DNA from: Anaerolineaceae bacterium
Lineage (GTDB): Bacteria > Chloroflexota > Anaerolineae > JAAYZQ01
DNA length: 23,783 bases
Direction: 5' to 3'
Assembly (NCBI GenBank): GCA_012514775.1
Contig: JAAYZQ010000494.1
Location: forward strand, 1 to 23,783
The position numbers and the translations under genes were made by a program. How positions within the stretch are numbered: position 1 is the first letter of the stretch; every line of letters begins with the position of its first letter. Below are positions 15,211 to 23,783 of the stretch, piece after piece. The notes below the pieces were generated by a model that was not told the origin of the DNA, made no database searches, and saw nothing but the letters and a program-made list of their open reading frames with translations.

Positions 15211-17145
15211 ATGAATTTCGCCTGGCTCATCTTGGTTTTCCCGCTGGTCGGGGTGCTGGCCAACGCCCTCCTGGGCCGGTGGCTGGGCCGCCGGGTCGTG
15301 GCGGCCGTGGCCACCGGCGCTGTAGCGGCTTCTTTCGTCGTCGCCGTGCTCGTCCTGCTCGAGATGCTCGGCCTGCCGGCCGAGAGCCCCACGGGGGGCA
15401 ACGGGCGGGAGCGCGTTGTGCCCCTCTTTTCCTGGATCGCCGCCGGTGACTTTCGGGTGGAGGCGCGCCTGCTCGTCGACCAGCTTTCCATCCTCATGAC
15501 CCTCGTGGTCACGGGCGTCAGCACCCTCATCCACGCCTACTCGGCGGCCTACATGCAGGGCGACGTGGACTACAAGCGGTATTTCACCTGGCTCAACCTC
15601 TTTGTCCTGTCCATGCTGGTCCTGGTGCTGGGCGACAGCTTCCTGACGCTGTACGCCGGCTGGGAGGGCGTGGGGCTGTGCTCCTACCTCCTCATCGGCT
15701 ATTGGTTCGAGCGCGAGGCGCCCGCCGCGGCGGCGAAAAAGGCCTTCCTGGTCAACCGCGTCGGCGACGTGGGCCTGGCCCTGGGCATCATGCTCATCTT
15801 TGCCACCTTTGGCAGCCTCGCCTTTGGCCAGGTGCTGCCTGCCGCGGGCGAGGTGCTCGCTGCCCTGCCGGGCACGGCCACGGCCATCGCCCTACTCCTC
15901 TTTCTCGGCGCCGTGGCCAAATCGGCACAGGTGCCCCTCCACGTCTGGCTGCCCGACGCCATGGAGGGTCCCACCCCCGTGAGCGCCCTCATCCACGCCG
16001 CCACCATGGTCACGGCCGGCGTGTACCTGGTGGCCCGCTGCCACACCCTGTTCGAGGCCTCGGCCACGGCCCTGGCCTGGGTCGCCTGGGTCGGGACCAT
16101 CACCGGGCTGTTCGCCGCCACGGTGGCTGCCGTGCAGAAGGACCTGAAGCGCGTGCTGGCCTTCTCGACCATCAGCCAGTTGGGCACCATGTTCCTGGGC
16201 GTCGGGGTGGGGGCCTATGCCGCCGGCCTCTTTCACTTGACCACCCACGCCTTTTTCAAGGCCCTCCTCTTCCTGGGGGCGGGCAGCGTCATGCATGCCC
16301 TCGGCGGCGAGCTGGACATATTCAAGATGGGCGGCCTGCGACGAAAGCTGCCCTGGACCTTTGGCACCTTCCTGGTGGGCGTCCTGGCCCTCGCCGCCCT
16401 ACCGCCCTTCTCCGGGTTCTGGAGCAAGGACGAGATCCTGGTGGCCGCCTTTCAGGGCGGGAACGTGGCCCTCTGGCTCCTGGCGACGGTCACCGGCGGC
16501 CTGACGGCCTTTTACGCCTTCCGGCTGCTGTTCGTGGCCTTTGGCGGCGCGACGCGCCTGGACAGGAAGGTGGAAAAGGGGCTCCACGAGGCGGGGCCGA
16601 CCATGATCGTGCCCATGGTGCTGCTGGCCATCCTGGCGGCTGTGGGCGGCTTCCTGGGCCTGCCGGAGGGGCTCTTGGGCCTGGGCAACGCCATCGACTC
16701 GTTCCTGCATCCCGTCTTTGTCGGGGCCGAAGGCCCGGCGCCGGGCGCCGGCGCCGTCGACTGGCTGCCCATGGCCATCTCCCTCGTGGCGGCCCTCGCG
16801 GGCCTAGTGCTGGCCTATTGGCTGTACGTGCGCCGCCCGGGCCTTGCCGCCCGCTGGTCGAAGAGCAGCCCCTGGCTCTACGACCTGGTCCTGGCCGGCT
16901 ATCGGGTGGATGACCTGTACCAGGCGGCGGTCGTCGGCCCGCTGCGCGCCCTGGGCGACGTCCTGGCCGGGGTCGTGGAGGCCAGGGCCATCGACGGCGC
17001 CGTTAACGGCCTGGCCCGGCTGGCCGGGCTGGCCGGAGAGGGGCTGCGGCGCCTGCAGAGCGGACTGGTGCGCCACTATGCGCTGGCCATGCTGGCCGGC
17101 GTCGTCCTGGTGCTCCTCTATTTCCTGTTGGCGAGCGTGCTATGA
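15211..17145 (+). CDS. nuoL: NADH-quinone oxidoreductase subunit L
   Basis: The protein has 644 aa. It is the distal antiporter-like proton-pumping subunit with about 16 spans, including the long C-terminal lateral helix region (about 535-644). Key residues seen: E152 (AGWEGVG), D186 (NRVGD), K237 (AVAKSAQ), the H262 region (LIHAATM) and K406 (FWSKDE), matching the proton-channel residues of E. coli NuoL. The ATG is 8 nt after GGAGAGG (15196-15202), following a 57-nt gap after the inserted gene. The stop overlaps nuoM as ATGA. Confidence 0.97.
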   Translation: MNFAWLILVFPLVGVLANALLGRWLGRRVVAAVATGAVAASFVVAVLVLLEMLGLPAESPTGGNGRERVVPLFSWIAAGDFRVEARLLVDQLSILMTLVVTGVSTLIHAYSAAYMQGDVDYKRYFTWLNLFVLSMLVLVLGDSFLTLYAGWEGVGLCSYLLIGYWFEREAPAAAAKKAFLVNRVGDVGLALGIMLIFATFGSLAFGQVLPAAGEVLAALPGTATAIALLLFLGAVAKSAQVPLHVWLPDAMEGPTPVSALIHAATMVTAGVYLVARCHTLFEASATALAWVAWVGTITGLFAATVAAVQKDLKRVLAFSTISQLGTMFLGVGVGAYAAGLFHLTTHAFFKALLFLGAGSVMHALGGELDIFKMGGLRRKLPWTFGTFLVGVLALAALPPFSGFWSKDEILVAAFQGGNVALWLLATVTGGLTAFYAFRLLFVAFGGATRLDRKVEKGLHEAGPTMIVPMVLLAILAAVGGFLGLPEGLLGLGNAIDSFLHPVFVGAEGPAPGAGAVDWLPMAISLVAALAGLVLAYWLYVRRPGLAARWSKSSPWLYDLVLAGYRVDDLYQAAVVGPLRALGDVLAGVVEARAIDGAVNGLARLAGLAGEGLRRLQSGLVRHYALAMLAGVVLVLLYFLLASVL

Positions 17146-18674
17146 TCAACCAGGTTGGCTTTCCCTTGTTGTCCATCACCATCCTGCTGCCCCTGGCCGG
17201 CGGGCTGGTCGCCCTCCTCCTGGGCCGCCGGCGGCGCCCGGTGCAAGCCTGGGCCCTGGCCGTCACCGTGGCCGACCTGGCCCTGGCCCTCGCCCTGTGG
17301 GGTTTTTTCGACTATGGCCGTGGAGAGATGCAGCTCGTCGACCACCTGGCCTGGATCGACACCCTGGGCATCGCCTACCACGTGGGCCTGGACGGCATCA
17401 GCCTGTGGCTGCTGCTGCTGACCGCCGCCCTGGGGCCGGTGGCCGTCCTCGTGTCGTGGCGGTTCCTGGCCGGCCGGCCCGAGGGGGAAGTGGCTCCCTA
17501 TTTCTTTTTCCTGCTGGCCCTGCAGACCGGTGTCCTGGGCGTGTTTGCCGCCGTGGACCTCATCCTCTTTTACATCTTCTGGGAGGCGACGCTGGTGCCG
17601 GCCTACTTTCTCATCGGCCGGTGGGGCGGGGAGCGCCGGACCTATGCCACCTACAAGTTTGTGCTGTACACCATGGCCGGCAGCGCCCTGATGCTGGTCG
17701 CCATCCTGGCCCTGGCGATGCTCCACTACCAGGCAACGGGCACGCTGACCTTTGACCTGGCGGCGCTCCGCGGCACGCCCCTCACCTGGGCCGCGCAGAT
17801 GTGGCTCTTTCTGGCCTTTGCCCTGGCCTTTGCCGTCAAGGCGCCCGTCTGGCCGCTGCACACCTGGCTGCCCGACACCTACGCCGAGGCGCCCCTGCCC
17901 GTGACCTTGCTCCTGGCCGGCGTCCTGTCCAAGATGGGCGTCTATGGCCTCATCCGCTTCTGCCTGCCCCTCTTCCCCGATGCCCTGGCGTTTTTGCGGC
18001 CCTGGTTCTGGGCCCTGGCCATCGCCGGCATCCTCTACGGCTCGTTGCTGGCCCTCGTGCAGCGCGACATGGTGCGCCTGGTGGCCTATTCCAGCCTGGC
18101 CCACGTGGGGCTCATCGTCGCCGGGGTGCTGGCAGGCAATCAGCAGGGGGTGCAGGGCGCCCTGCTGCTCTCCGTGTCCCACGGGCTGACCGTCACGGCA
18201 CTGTTCGTGGCCGTCTATTTCCTGGAGCAAAGGCGCGGCACGCGGCTGGCAGCCGAGTTCGGCGGCATGTGGCGGACCACGCCGCTGTTGGGCAGCCTCT
18301 TTCTCATCGTCACCATGGCCTCCATCGGCCTGCCGGGCCTGAGCGGCTTTCCCGGCGAGTTTACCATCCTGGTGGGCACCTTTCGCGTGAGCCCCGCGGC
18401 GGCTGCCTTTGCCGCCCTGGGCATTGTCCTGGCGGCCTGGTTCATGCTCAACCTCTTCCGCCAGGTCTTTGCCGGGCCGGTGCACCCCGAGACCCGGCTG
18501 CTGCCCGATTTGCGGCGCGGTGAGGCAGCGCTCCTGCTGCCCCTGGTCATCCTGATGTTCGTCGTGGGCCTGGTGCCCAACCTCATCCTGCAGCCCAGCG
18601 ATGCGGCCGTGGAGGCGACCCTGGTCCACGCCGACGAGAACCGCATCGTCCTGGTCGACCGGGGGAGCGATTAA
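17142..18674 (+). CDS. nuoM: NADH-quinone oxidoreductase subunit M
   Basis: The protein has 510 aa. It is an antiporter-like subunit with about 14 spans. Channel residues are in place: E148 (IFWEATLVP), K233 (FAVKAPVWPLHTWLPD), K264 (LSKMGVYG) and E406 (GFPGEF), corresponding to E144, K234, K265 and E407 of E. coli NuoM. The HTWLPD..AEAP signature is intact. Translation is coupled to nuoL through a 4-base overlap. Confidence 0.97.
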   Translation: MINQVGFPLLSITILLPLAGGLVALLLGRRRRPVQAWALAVTVADLALALALWGFFDYGRGEMQLVDHLAWIDTLGIAYHVGLDGISLWLLLLTAALGPVAVLVSWRFLAGRPEGEVAPYFFFLLALQTGVLGVFAAVDLILFYIFWEATLVPAYFLIGRWGGERRTYATYKFVLYTMAGSALMLVAILALAMLHYQATGTLTFDLAALRGTPLTWAAQMWLFLAFALAFAVKAPVWPLHTWLPDTYAEAPLPVTLLLAGVLSKMGVYGLIRFCLPLFPDALAFLRPWFWALAIAGILYGSLLALVQRDMVRLVAYSSLAHVGLIVAGVLAGNQQGVQGALLLSVSHGLTVTALFVAVYFLEQRRGTRLAAEFGGMWRTTPLLGSLFLIVTMASIGLPGLSGFPGEFTILVGTFRVSPAAAAFAALGIVLAAWFMLNLFRQVFAGPVHPETRLLPDLRRGEAALLLPLVILMFVVGLVPNLILQPSDAAVEATLVHADENRIVLVDRGSD

Positions 18675-18678
18675 GATC

Positions 18679-20142
18679 ATGGACATCCCGATCCCGTCCC
18701 TGGACCTGCTCATCGTCGCGCCCGAGATCGTGGTGCTGGTGACCGCGCTGCTGGTGATGATGGCCGACCTCGTCCTGCCCGGCGAGCAAAAGCCGCGACT
18801 CGCGTGGCTCGCCCTGGTGGGGGTGGTGGCTGCGGCCGCCGTGTCCTTCTACCTGTGGGATGGCAGCAACCCGTCGCTGCAGGGCATGCTTGCCGCCGAC
18901 GGCTATGCCCTCTTTCTGAACCTGGTGCTCCTGGCTGCCGCGGCGCTGGCCATCCTCCTCTCGCTGGATACGCACCTGCCCCGGGGCGAGTACTATGCCC
19001 TCCTCCTCCTGTCGACGGCGGGCATGATGCTGATGGCCGCCGCGGTCAGCCTCATCACCATCTTTATGGCGCTCGAGATCCTGTCGCTGGCCCTCTACGT
19101 GCTGGTGGGCCTGGACCGCGACGACGGGCGGTCGGCCGAGGCGGCCCTCAAGTACTTTGTGCTGGGGGCCTTTGCGAGCGGCTTCTTGCTGTATGGCATG
19201 GCGCTGACCTACGGCCAGGCGGGAACGACGTCCCTGGCCGGCGTCCGAGACCACCTGATTGCCCTGGACGGGTCCTTCCCGGCGCTCCTGGCCGCGGGCC
19301 TGGGCCTCATGGTGGCCGGCTTTGGCTTCAAGGTGGCGCTGGTGCCCTTTCAGATGTGGACACCGGACGTCTACCAGGGCGCGCCGACGTCCATCACGGC
19401 CTTTATGAGCGTGGGGGCCAAGACGGCAGGCTTTGCCGCCCTGGGCCGCGTGGTCCTGGTTGCCTTTGGCGATCAGCACGGCTCGTGGAACTGGCTGCTG
19501 GCCGCACTGGCGGCCCTGACCATGACCGTGGGCAACCTGGCGGCCCTTCGCCAGTCCAGCCTCAAGCGCCTGCTGGCCTATTCGAGCATCGCCCACGCCG
19601 GGTACATCCTGGTGGGGCTGGCGGCCGGCAACGAGGCGGGGATCGGCGGGGTGCTCTTCTATCTGTTCGTGTATGCCTTCATGAACGTCGGGGCCTTTGG
19701 CCTGGTCCTGGCCTCCGAGCGCCTCGCGGGCGCCGGCGGCCGGGGAGAGGCGGTGGCCGATCTGGCGGGCCTGGCTGCCGCCGGCCGGCGCTGGCCCACC
19801 GTGGCCATGGCCCTGTTCATGCTCTCGCTGGCGGGCCTGCCGCCCCTGGCCGGCTTCCTGGCCAAGCTCTACGTCTTTGGCGCCGCCGTGGAGGGCGGGC
19901 TGGCCTGGCTGGCGGCCGTGGGCGTGGTCAACAGCGTCATCTCGGCCTACTACTACCTGCGGGTGGTGGCGGCCATGGCCTGGCCGGAGCACGTGCCCGC
20001 CACGCCGGCCGGGATCGCCCTGCCGCGAGGCTTGCAGGCCGCCGTGGCCCTGGCGGCGGTGGCCGTGGTGGTCCTTGGGCTGTGGCCGGGGCCGGTGGTG
20101 GACCTGGCGCGGTTGGCGGCGGCGGCGATCTGGGGAGGGTAG
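18679..20142 (+). CDS. nuoN: NADH-quinone oxidoreductase subunit N
   Basis: The protein has 487 aa. It is the antiporter-like subunit nearest the quinone module, with about 14 spans. E133 (MALEILSLALY), K158, K218 (GFKVALVPFQMWTPDVY), K248 and K396 (FLAKLYVF) match the proton-path residues of the family. The ATG at 18679 is chosen; GGGGGAG at 18661-18667 and a 4-nt gap after nuoM support it. It is the last gene of the operon: its TAG (20140-20142) directly abuts the stop of the convergent glycosyltransferase gene, leaving no spacer. Confidence 0.96.
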   Translation: MDIPIPSLDLLIVAPEIVVLVTALLVMMADLVLPGEQKPRLAWLALVGVVAAAAVSFYLWDGSNPSLQGMLAADGYALFLNLVLLAAAALAILLSLDTHLPRGEYYALLLLSTAGMMLMAAAVSLITIFMALEILSLALYVLVGLDRDDGRSAEAALKYFVLGAFASGFLLYGMALTYGQAGTTSLAGVRDHLIALDGSFPALLAAGLGLMVAGFGFKVALVPFQMWTPDVYQGAPTSITAFMSVGAKTAGFAALGRVVLVAFGDQHGSWNWLLAALAALTMTVGNLAALRQSSLKRLLAYSSIAHAGYILVGLAAGNEAGIGGVLFYLFVYAFMNVGAFGLVLASERLAGAGGRGEAVADLAGLAAAGRRWPTVAMALFMLSLAGLPPLAGFLAKLYVFGAAVEGGLAWLAAVGVVNSVISAYYYLRVVAAMAWPEHVPATPAGIALPRGLQAAVALAAVAVVVLGLWPGPVVDLARLAAAAIWGG

Positions 20143-21291
20143 TCAGCTCTTCCGGTTCCCGGCCGCCCGCAGCCGTTCCGGAAGCAATTGCCCGCGCACC
20201 TGGTAAAAGAGCCGCTCGTACTGATCGGTGACGGTCTCCCAGCTATAGTGTTCCTGCACGCGCCGGCTGGCACGGGACCGGTAGCCGGCTACCTTGTCCG
20301 GGTCGCGCAGTAGATCGGCCAGCACCCGGCGCAGGCTTTCGGCCCCCGCCTGCCCGTCGTAGCTCAACCCGGCATCGCCGATGGTCTCCAGGTTCTCGGG
20401 CGTGCCGTTGACCACCACGCAGTTGCCAAAGGCCATTGCCTCCAGCAGGGCCGGGTGCGTGCCCCCCACACCCGAGGTCTCCACAAACAGGTAGGCGTTG
20501 GAGCCCAGCTCGTGATATCCAGCGCCAAAGACGTATCCCGTGAAGACGATGCGTGGGTCGCCCTCGGCGCCGGCCTTGAGCCCCGCGATATAGTCTCCGG
20601 CGTAGGACGCATCGCCGACGATGGCGCACTTTACATCGGTCTCCAGCTCGCGAAACGCGCGCACCAGGTGGTGCACCGAGTTCTCGGGCACCAGGCGCCC
20701 GACAAAGAGGACGTACTGGCGCGGCTCCAGGCCAAAGCGGGCCAGGGTCTCGCCGGGCGGCACGGTGGGGACTTCGGAGCCGTAGGGGATATAGACCGGC
20801 TCGGCGCCCCACTGCTCGCGGTAGTAGGCCTGCACCTCCCGCGAGTCGGCCAGGCACACCGTGGGCAGGCGCGTGGCCATGCGGGCGGCCCATTGGATGT
20901 ACCTCTTGGCCAGGGGCGGCCACTTTTCCCGCCTCCAGTCCAGCCCGTCGACGTTGAGGATCGTCGGCGTGCCCACCAGGTGCGGGATCCAGGTGACCGG
21001 GCTGTTGCCGGCGATGAAATAGACGGCCACGTCGTAGCGCCGGCGCAGGGCGTGCAGGCTGGAGAGAAAGGTGTGGACCAGCGTGTCCAGGTACTTGTTG
21101 GGGATGGTCGGCAGCTTGACCAGGCGCATGCCCAGGTACTCGTCGCCCGGGTAGTGGATGTAGTGAGGGCGGCAGTAGACGGTCACCTCGTGGCCGCGCT
21201 CCACCAGGCGCTGCCCCAGTTGCTCCACGCAGGTCTCAAAGCCGCTATAGCTTGCGGGGATGCCCCGCGTGCCCAGGAGAGCGATCCTCAT
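20143..21291 (-). CDS. GT4-type glycosyltransferase with DUF1972 N-terminal domain (rhamnosyltransferase-like)
   Basis: The protein has 382 aa. The start at ATG 21291 gives the typical N-terminus MRIALLGTRGIPASYSGFET of the DUF1972 family. These enzymes, such as Cps2T-like rhamnosyltransferases, add sugars during capsule or cell-wall polysaccharide assembly. It is a GT-B fold: the N-terminal acceptor domain (1-170) includes VDGLDWRREKW (114-124), and the C-terminal donor domain (190-382) has VLFVGRLVPEN (194-204) and the VGGTHPALLEAMAFGN motif (275-290). It starts 7 nt after the flippase-like gene, with only a weak ribosome site. The sugar donor cannot be told from sequence alone. It is the last gene of the minus-strand operon. 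Confidence 0.88.
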   Translation of the reverse strand: MRIALLGTRGIPASYSGFETCVEQLGQRLVERGHEVTVYCRPHYIHYPGDEYLGMRLVKLPTIPNKYLDTLVHTFLSSLHALRRRYDVAVYFIAGNSPVTWIPHLVGTPTILNVDGLDWRREKWPPLAKRYIQWAARMATRLPTVCLADSREVQAYYREQWGAEPVYIPYGSEVPTVPPGETLARFGLEPRQYVLFVGRLVPENSVHHLVRAFRELETDVKCAIVGDASYAGDYIAGLKAGAEGDPRIVFTGYVFGAGYHELGSNAYLFVETSGVGGTHPALLEAMAFGNCVVVNGTPENLETIGDAGLSYDGQAGAESLRRVLADLLRDPDKVAGYRSRASRRVQEHYSWETVTDQYERLFYQVRGQLLPERLRAAGNRKS

Positions 21292-21298
21292 CGGCGGC

Positions 21299-22345
21299 TC
21301 AACCCGGCGGCCCTGAGGCCGAGGATGCCCGGCGCAGCGTCCAGTTCTCGCGGAGGAGGAGTACCAGGCCCAGCACGACGAGCGGCAGGTAGGCGACCGC
21401 CTGCAGGACGAGACCGTAGACCAGGCCGGTCTCGGCGGGCACGCCAAAGAGCGACAGGGTCAGTTGGCAGAGGTAAGGAAAGACGCCCAGGTTCCCGGGC
21501 AGAGGGGGCACCGCGACGCCGCTCATGAGGACGACCACCAGCAGCAGGGCCTCGCTCCACCCCAGGTCGATCTCGAAGGCCCGAAAGACGAAAACGTTGG
21601 TCGCGACCGAAAAGATCCAGGCGAGGAGTGACCAGAGCCATACCCTCAGGCTGGTAGGAGGATGGCGCAGCGCTTCGAAGCCCACCACAGCCCGCTCGGC
21701 GGCGGCCTCGAGGCGCTCCCGCCAGGCCGGCGGCAGGGGAGCCAGCAGACGGCGCACGCTCTGCCATGCCGGGCGCCCAAAGTACGCCAGGACCAGAAGG
21801 CCGCCCAGGGCCAGGCCGGCCAGGGGCAGCACGACCGTGCCCGCGGCGTGCAGCCAATCGGGAAGCACGATGGATGTCGTCGCCAACCAGGCGGCGACCA
21901 GGAGATAGGCCAGGGCCAGCATGATGAGGTCCACCATCTTTTCGACGACGATGGTCGACAAAGCCTGGGAGCGGCTGGTGCCTTCGACCTCACCGACGTA
22001 GTACAGCCGGCCAACCTCACCCGCGCGGGCCGGCAGCAAGGTGTTGAGCATCTGGCCGATGCAAAAGATGGACCACAGCCGGGCCAGGGGCACGCGCTGC
22101 GGGAAAAAGAGCACCTGCCAGCGCAAGGTCTTGAAGGCTGTCCCGGCCAGGACCAGGACGATGGCCGGCCCGATCCACTGCCATTGAGCCGTGGCCAGCG
22201 CCTGCCATAGCGCCTGGGGCGACGTGCCCCGCACGGCAAGCCCAAGGCACACGACGCTCAGGGCCAGCCCCGCCAGCAGCCGCCACTCTCGCCGGCTCCA
22301 GCGCGCCAGCCGCTCCAGCCCCGATCCCTTTGGCACCTGGCTCAC
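21299..22345 (-). CDS. Flippase-like membrane protein (UPF0104 / LPG synthase TM domain)
   Basis: The protein has 348 aa, with about eight predicted spans. It has the hallmark NTLLPARAGEVGRLYY (about 86-101), the VEKMVDLIM stretch and the PLPGNLGVFPYL region (about 287-298) of the AglD/YbhN/UPF0104 superfamily. Members sit beside glycosyltransferases and are thought to act in lipid-linked sugar or lipid transfer. The transmembrane part resembles that of MprF, but the catalytic synthase domain is absent. The start is taken as GTG 22345, whose GTGA overlaps the stop of the upstream small gene, with GGAGG 10 nt before. A GTG three codons on (22336) is possible. Confidence 0.82.
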   Translation of the reverse strand: MSQVPKGSGLERLARWSRREWRLLAGLALSVVCLGLAVRGTSPQALWQALATAQWQWIGPAIVLVLAGTAFKTLRWQVLFFPQRVPLARLWSIFCIGQMLNTLLPARAGEVGRLYYVGEVEGTSRSQALSTIVVEKMVDLIMLALAYLLVAAWLATTSIVLPDWLHAAGTVVLPLAGLALGGLLVLAYFGRPAWQSVRRLLAPLPPAWRERLEAAAERAVVGFEALRHPPTSLRVWLWSLLAWIFSVATNVFVFRAFEIDLGWSEALLLVVVLMSGVAVPPLPGNLGVFPYLCQLTLSLFGVPAETGLVYGLVLQAVAYLPLVVLGLVLLLRENWTLRRASSASGPPG

Positions 22346-22641
22346 CTTGGCCGGACCTCCCGGCCGCGGAACAGGGCCCAGCCAAAGCACAGCGCCAACA
22401 CCCCGGCCAGCAGCAGCCACGCAACGCGCTGCCATCCCGGCGCCACTCCCAGCCCGGCCCCCAGGCAGACCAGCGCCAGCCCCAGGGCAATGCCCGGGCT
22501 CCGGAGCGCCCCTGCGAGCGTGCCGTGGATGCCTGTGCCCCGGGTGGCGCTCCGCCAATCGAGCCAGCTCCAGTTCGCCACCACGATGGCCGCCCCCACG
22601 ATCCACAGGGAGTGGGTGAACAGGTTCCAGAAGTCGATCAT
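22342..22641 (-). CDS. Small three-span membrane protein of unknown function
   Basis: The protein has 99 aa. ATG 22641 overlaps the stop of the O-antigen ligase gene (ATGA), and its TGA overlaps the start of the flippase-like gene (GTGA), so it is held in the operon by two 4-base overlaps. Predicted spans are at about 8-25, 48-66 and 71-89. The N-terminus is WNLFTHSLWIVGAAIVVANW. I do not recognise a family. Given its neighbours, a role in polysaccharide export or assembly is plausible. The longer in-frame extension upstream (to 23193) is the shadow of the ligase gene and is rejected. Confidence 0.7.
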   Translation of the reverse strand: MIDFWNLFTHSLWIVGAAIVVANWSWLDWRSATRGTGIHGTLAGALRSPGIALGLALVCLGAGLGVAPGWQRVAWLLLAGVLALCFGWALFRGREVRPR

Positions 22642-23783
22642 TGGCCTGACCGCCCTTCCGGCGCCGCCACCGCTCTCTCCGCACGGCAGCCGCCGGGGAA
22701 GCGACCCCAAGATGCGGCCGTGGTCGTGAGCAGGGCCAGCACGGCCCACCACAAAAAGCCCTGCTTGGCGCCCAGGGCGACAATGTCGGTCAAGCCCCAC
22801 AGGCCATGGATCGCCAGCCCGGCCGCGGCACCCAGGCCCACCAGGCGGGCCAGGCGCTCCGGCGACCGCCGGTAGCTCTGCCACCCCAGGGCCACGCCCC
22901 CTCCCATCAGCGCCAGGTAGCAGATCAGCCCCGGCAGGCCCAGGTCCAGGGCTGCCTGCAGGTAGAGATTGTGGGCGTGGCCCACGTCGTAGCCGGGTGG
23001 GAACTCGAAGAGGGGGTACAGGTCCCACACCGAGCGGCGAAACATGTTCATCCCCATGCCCGTCAGGGGGTAATCGGCGATGCCCCACAGCCCCCGCGAC
23101 CAGAGCTCGACGCGCGCCGTCCAACTGGTCTCTCCCGACCGGACCATGAGGCCCTGCTCCACCAGCCACCGGCCAAGCTCCACCGGGCCCCACAGGAGCA
23201 GGACGACCAGCCCGGCGGCGAGCAAGAGGATCAACACGGGGCGCAGCGGCCGGATGGCGATGGCCCCCAGGACGAGGAGGCCCAGGGCCAGGGCGGCCCA
23301 GGCGGCCCGCGACTGGGCGAGCAAGATGACCGCCGCGGTCACGAGCAGGCCCACGCCCAGGGCCGCCAGGAGTGCCAGCCGCTGCCCGCGGCTCAGCGCC
23401 GGCAGCGACCGGCGCGACAGCCCGGCGAAGAGCGTGAGCTGCAGGGGCAGGAACATGATGAGCGCCCCCGAGACCTGGTTGGGGTTAAAGCCGGCCTCGT
23501 TGCCCGCCAGGGGCAGGCCCTGGATCACCTGTGGCAGGGCGGATATCAGCGGCTGCAGCGGTGTCCACTTGGAGGCCCAGGCCGTCCCCACGAGGCTGAG
23601 GAGCGCCGCGGCGGCCCCCAGGCCGGCGACGACCAGGGCAGGCACCAAGACGCCCGCCGGGCGCTCGCCCAGGTCGGCCACGGCGTAGAACAGGGCCGCG
23701 CCATAGAGCACGCCCACGATCTTGCCCAGGCTGAAGGGCAGATCTGGCGTCACCAGGATGCTGGCCAGGACCATGATCAGCAG
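22638..23783 (-). CDS. O-antigen ligase/polymerase family protein (partial, 5' end beyond window)
   Basis: At least 381 codons are present. The frame stays open to the window edge (three further sense codons upstream of the ATG at 23774), and the first residues are already hydrophobic, so the true start is probably outside. It is a Wzy_C/RfaL-type integral membrane protein with roughly nine or more spans. The large external loop carries ARVELWSRG and DYPLTGMGMNMF and then the HAHNLYLQAALDLGLPG motif, with the conserved His-Asn of ligases and polymerases. These proteins join or polymerise undecaprenyl-linked glycans on the outer face of the membrane. The C-terminus is a polar tail. It is the first visible gene of a four-gene polysaccharide unit. 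Confidence 0.85.
   Translation of the reverse strand: MLIMVLASILVTPDLPFSLGKIVGVLYGAALFYAVADLGERPAGVLVPALVVAGLGAAAALLSLVGTAWASKWTPLQPLISALPQVIQGLPLAGNEAGFNPNQVSGALIMFLPLQLTLFAGLSRRSLPALSRGQRLALLAALGVGLLVTAAVILLAQSRAAWAALALGLLVLGAIAIRPLRPVLILLLAAGLVVLLLWGPVELGRWLVEQGLMVRSGETSWTARVELWSRGLWGIADYPLTGMGMNMFRRSVWDLYPLFEFPPGYDVGHAHNLYLQAALDLGLPGLICYLALMGGGVALGWQSYRRSPERLARLVGLGAAAGLAIHGLWGLTDIVALGAKQGFLWWAVLALLTTTAASWGRFPGGCRAERAVAAPEGRSGQ

Noticed and set aside
17118..19992. Long minus-strand frames opposite nuoM and nuoN (531 and 469 codons).
   Set aside because: Products are His/Gln/Gly-rich and unlike real proteins, and they mirror the codon positions of highly conserved sense genes.
20149..20184. 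An inverted repeat CTTCCGG...CCGGAAG just past nuoN as a nuo terminator.
   Set aside because: The loop is 22 nt, there is no T-run, and it lies within the glycosyltransferase coding end. Too weak to annotate as a terminator.
23772..23774. An ATG as the true start of the O-antigen ligase gene.
   Set aside because: The frame remains open and hydrophobic to the window edge and no ribosome site can be seen, so the gene is treated as 5'-partial.

Overview
The window is GC-rich DNA from a bacterium, most likely a member of the Chloroflexota (Anaerolineae/Caldilineae-like). This assignment is an inference. It rests on an FHA-TPR-beta-propeller protein with Pro/Thr/Ala-rich linkers, an AlkZ-related winged-helix protein, frequent GTG/TTG starts and sigma70-type TATAAT promoters in a GC-rich background. 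No rRNA or other taxonomic marker is present, so the phylum should be treated as probable, not proven.

Layout. (1) Positions 21-2591, plus strand: a clear promoter drives one large membrane-anchored protein with an N-terminal FHA domain, one membrane span, TPR repeats and a C-terminal PD40/TolB-type propeller. A perfect 8-bp hairpin (2598-2616) separates it from the next, convergent unit. (2) Positions 2631-4172, minus strand: a two-gene unit, an OmpR-type response regulator followed 3 nt later by an AlkZ-related protein. No histidine kinase is visible. (3) Positions 4173-4482: a control region in which the regulator promoter and a nuo promoter fire in opposite directions with their -35 boxes 2 bp apart. 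A second nuo promoter and several repeats lie in the leader. (4) Positions 4483-20142, plus strand: a complete complex I operon, nuoA-B-CD-E-F-G-H-I-J-K-L-M-N, with nuoC and nuoD fused. Two extra genes interrupt it: a diiron ferritin-like gene between nuoE and nuoF, and a lower-GC single-span membrane protein gene between nuoK and nuoL. (5) Positions 20143-23783, minus strand: the end of a polysaccharide operon, reading O-antigen ligase/polymerase (cut by the window edge), a small membrane protein, a flippase-like (UPF0104/LPG-synthase-TM family) protein and a DUF1972-type glycosyltransferase. Most of its genes overlap by start/stop codons.

How the genes fit together. NuoE, F and G form the NADH-oxidising module; B, CD, H and I form the connecting/quinone module; and A, J, K, L, M and N form the membrane proton-pumping arm. 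Ligands for nine Fe-S clusters (N1a, N1b, N2, N3, N4, N5, N6a, N6b, N7) can be read directly, and the key Glu/Lys residues of the antiporter-like subunits are present, so the enzyme looks functional. The divergent response regulator is the obvious candidate regulator of the operon. The ferritin-like protein is a candidate for peroxide/iron handling linked to this Fe-S-rich enzyme. Both of these roles are inferences.

No tRNA, rRNA, CRISPR array, insertion sequence, phage gene or replication origin was seen. The many long overlapping reading frames on the opposite strand are explained by GC-rich codon bias.
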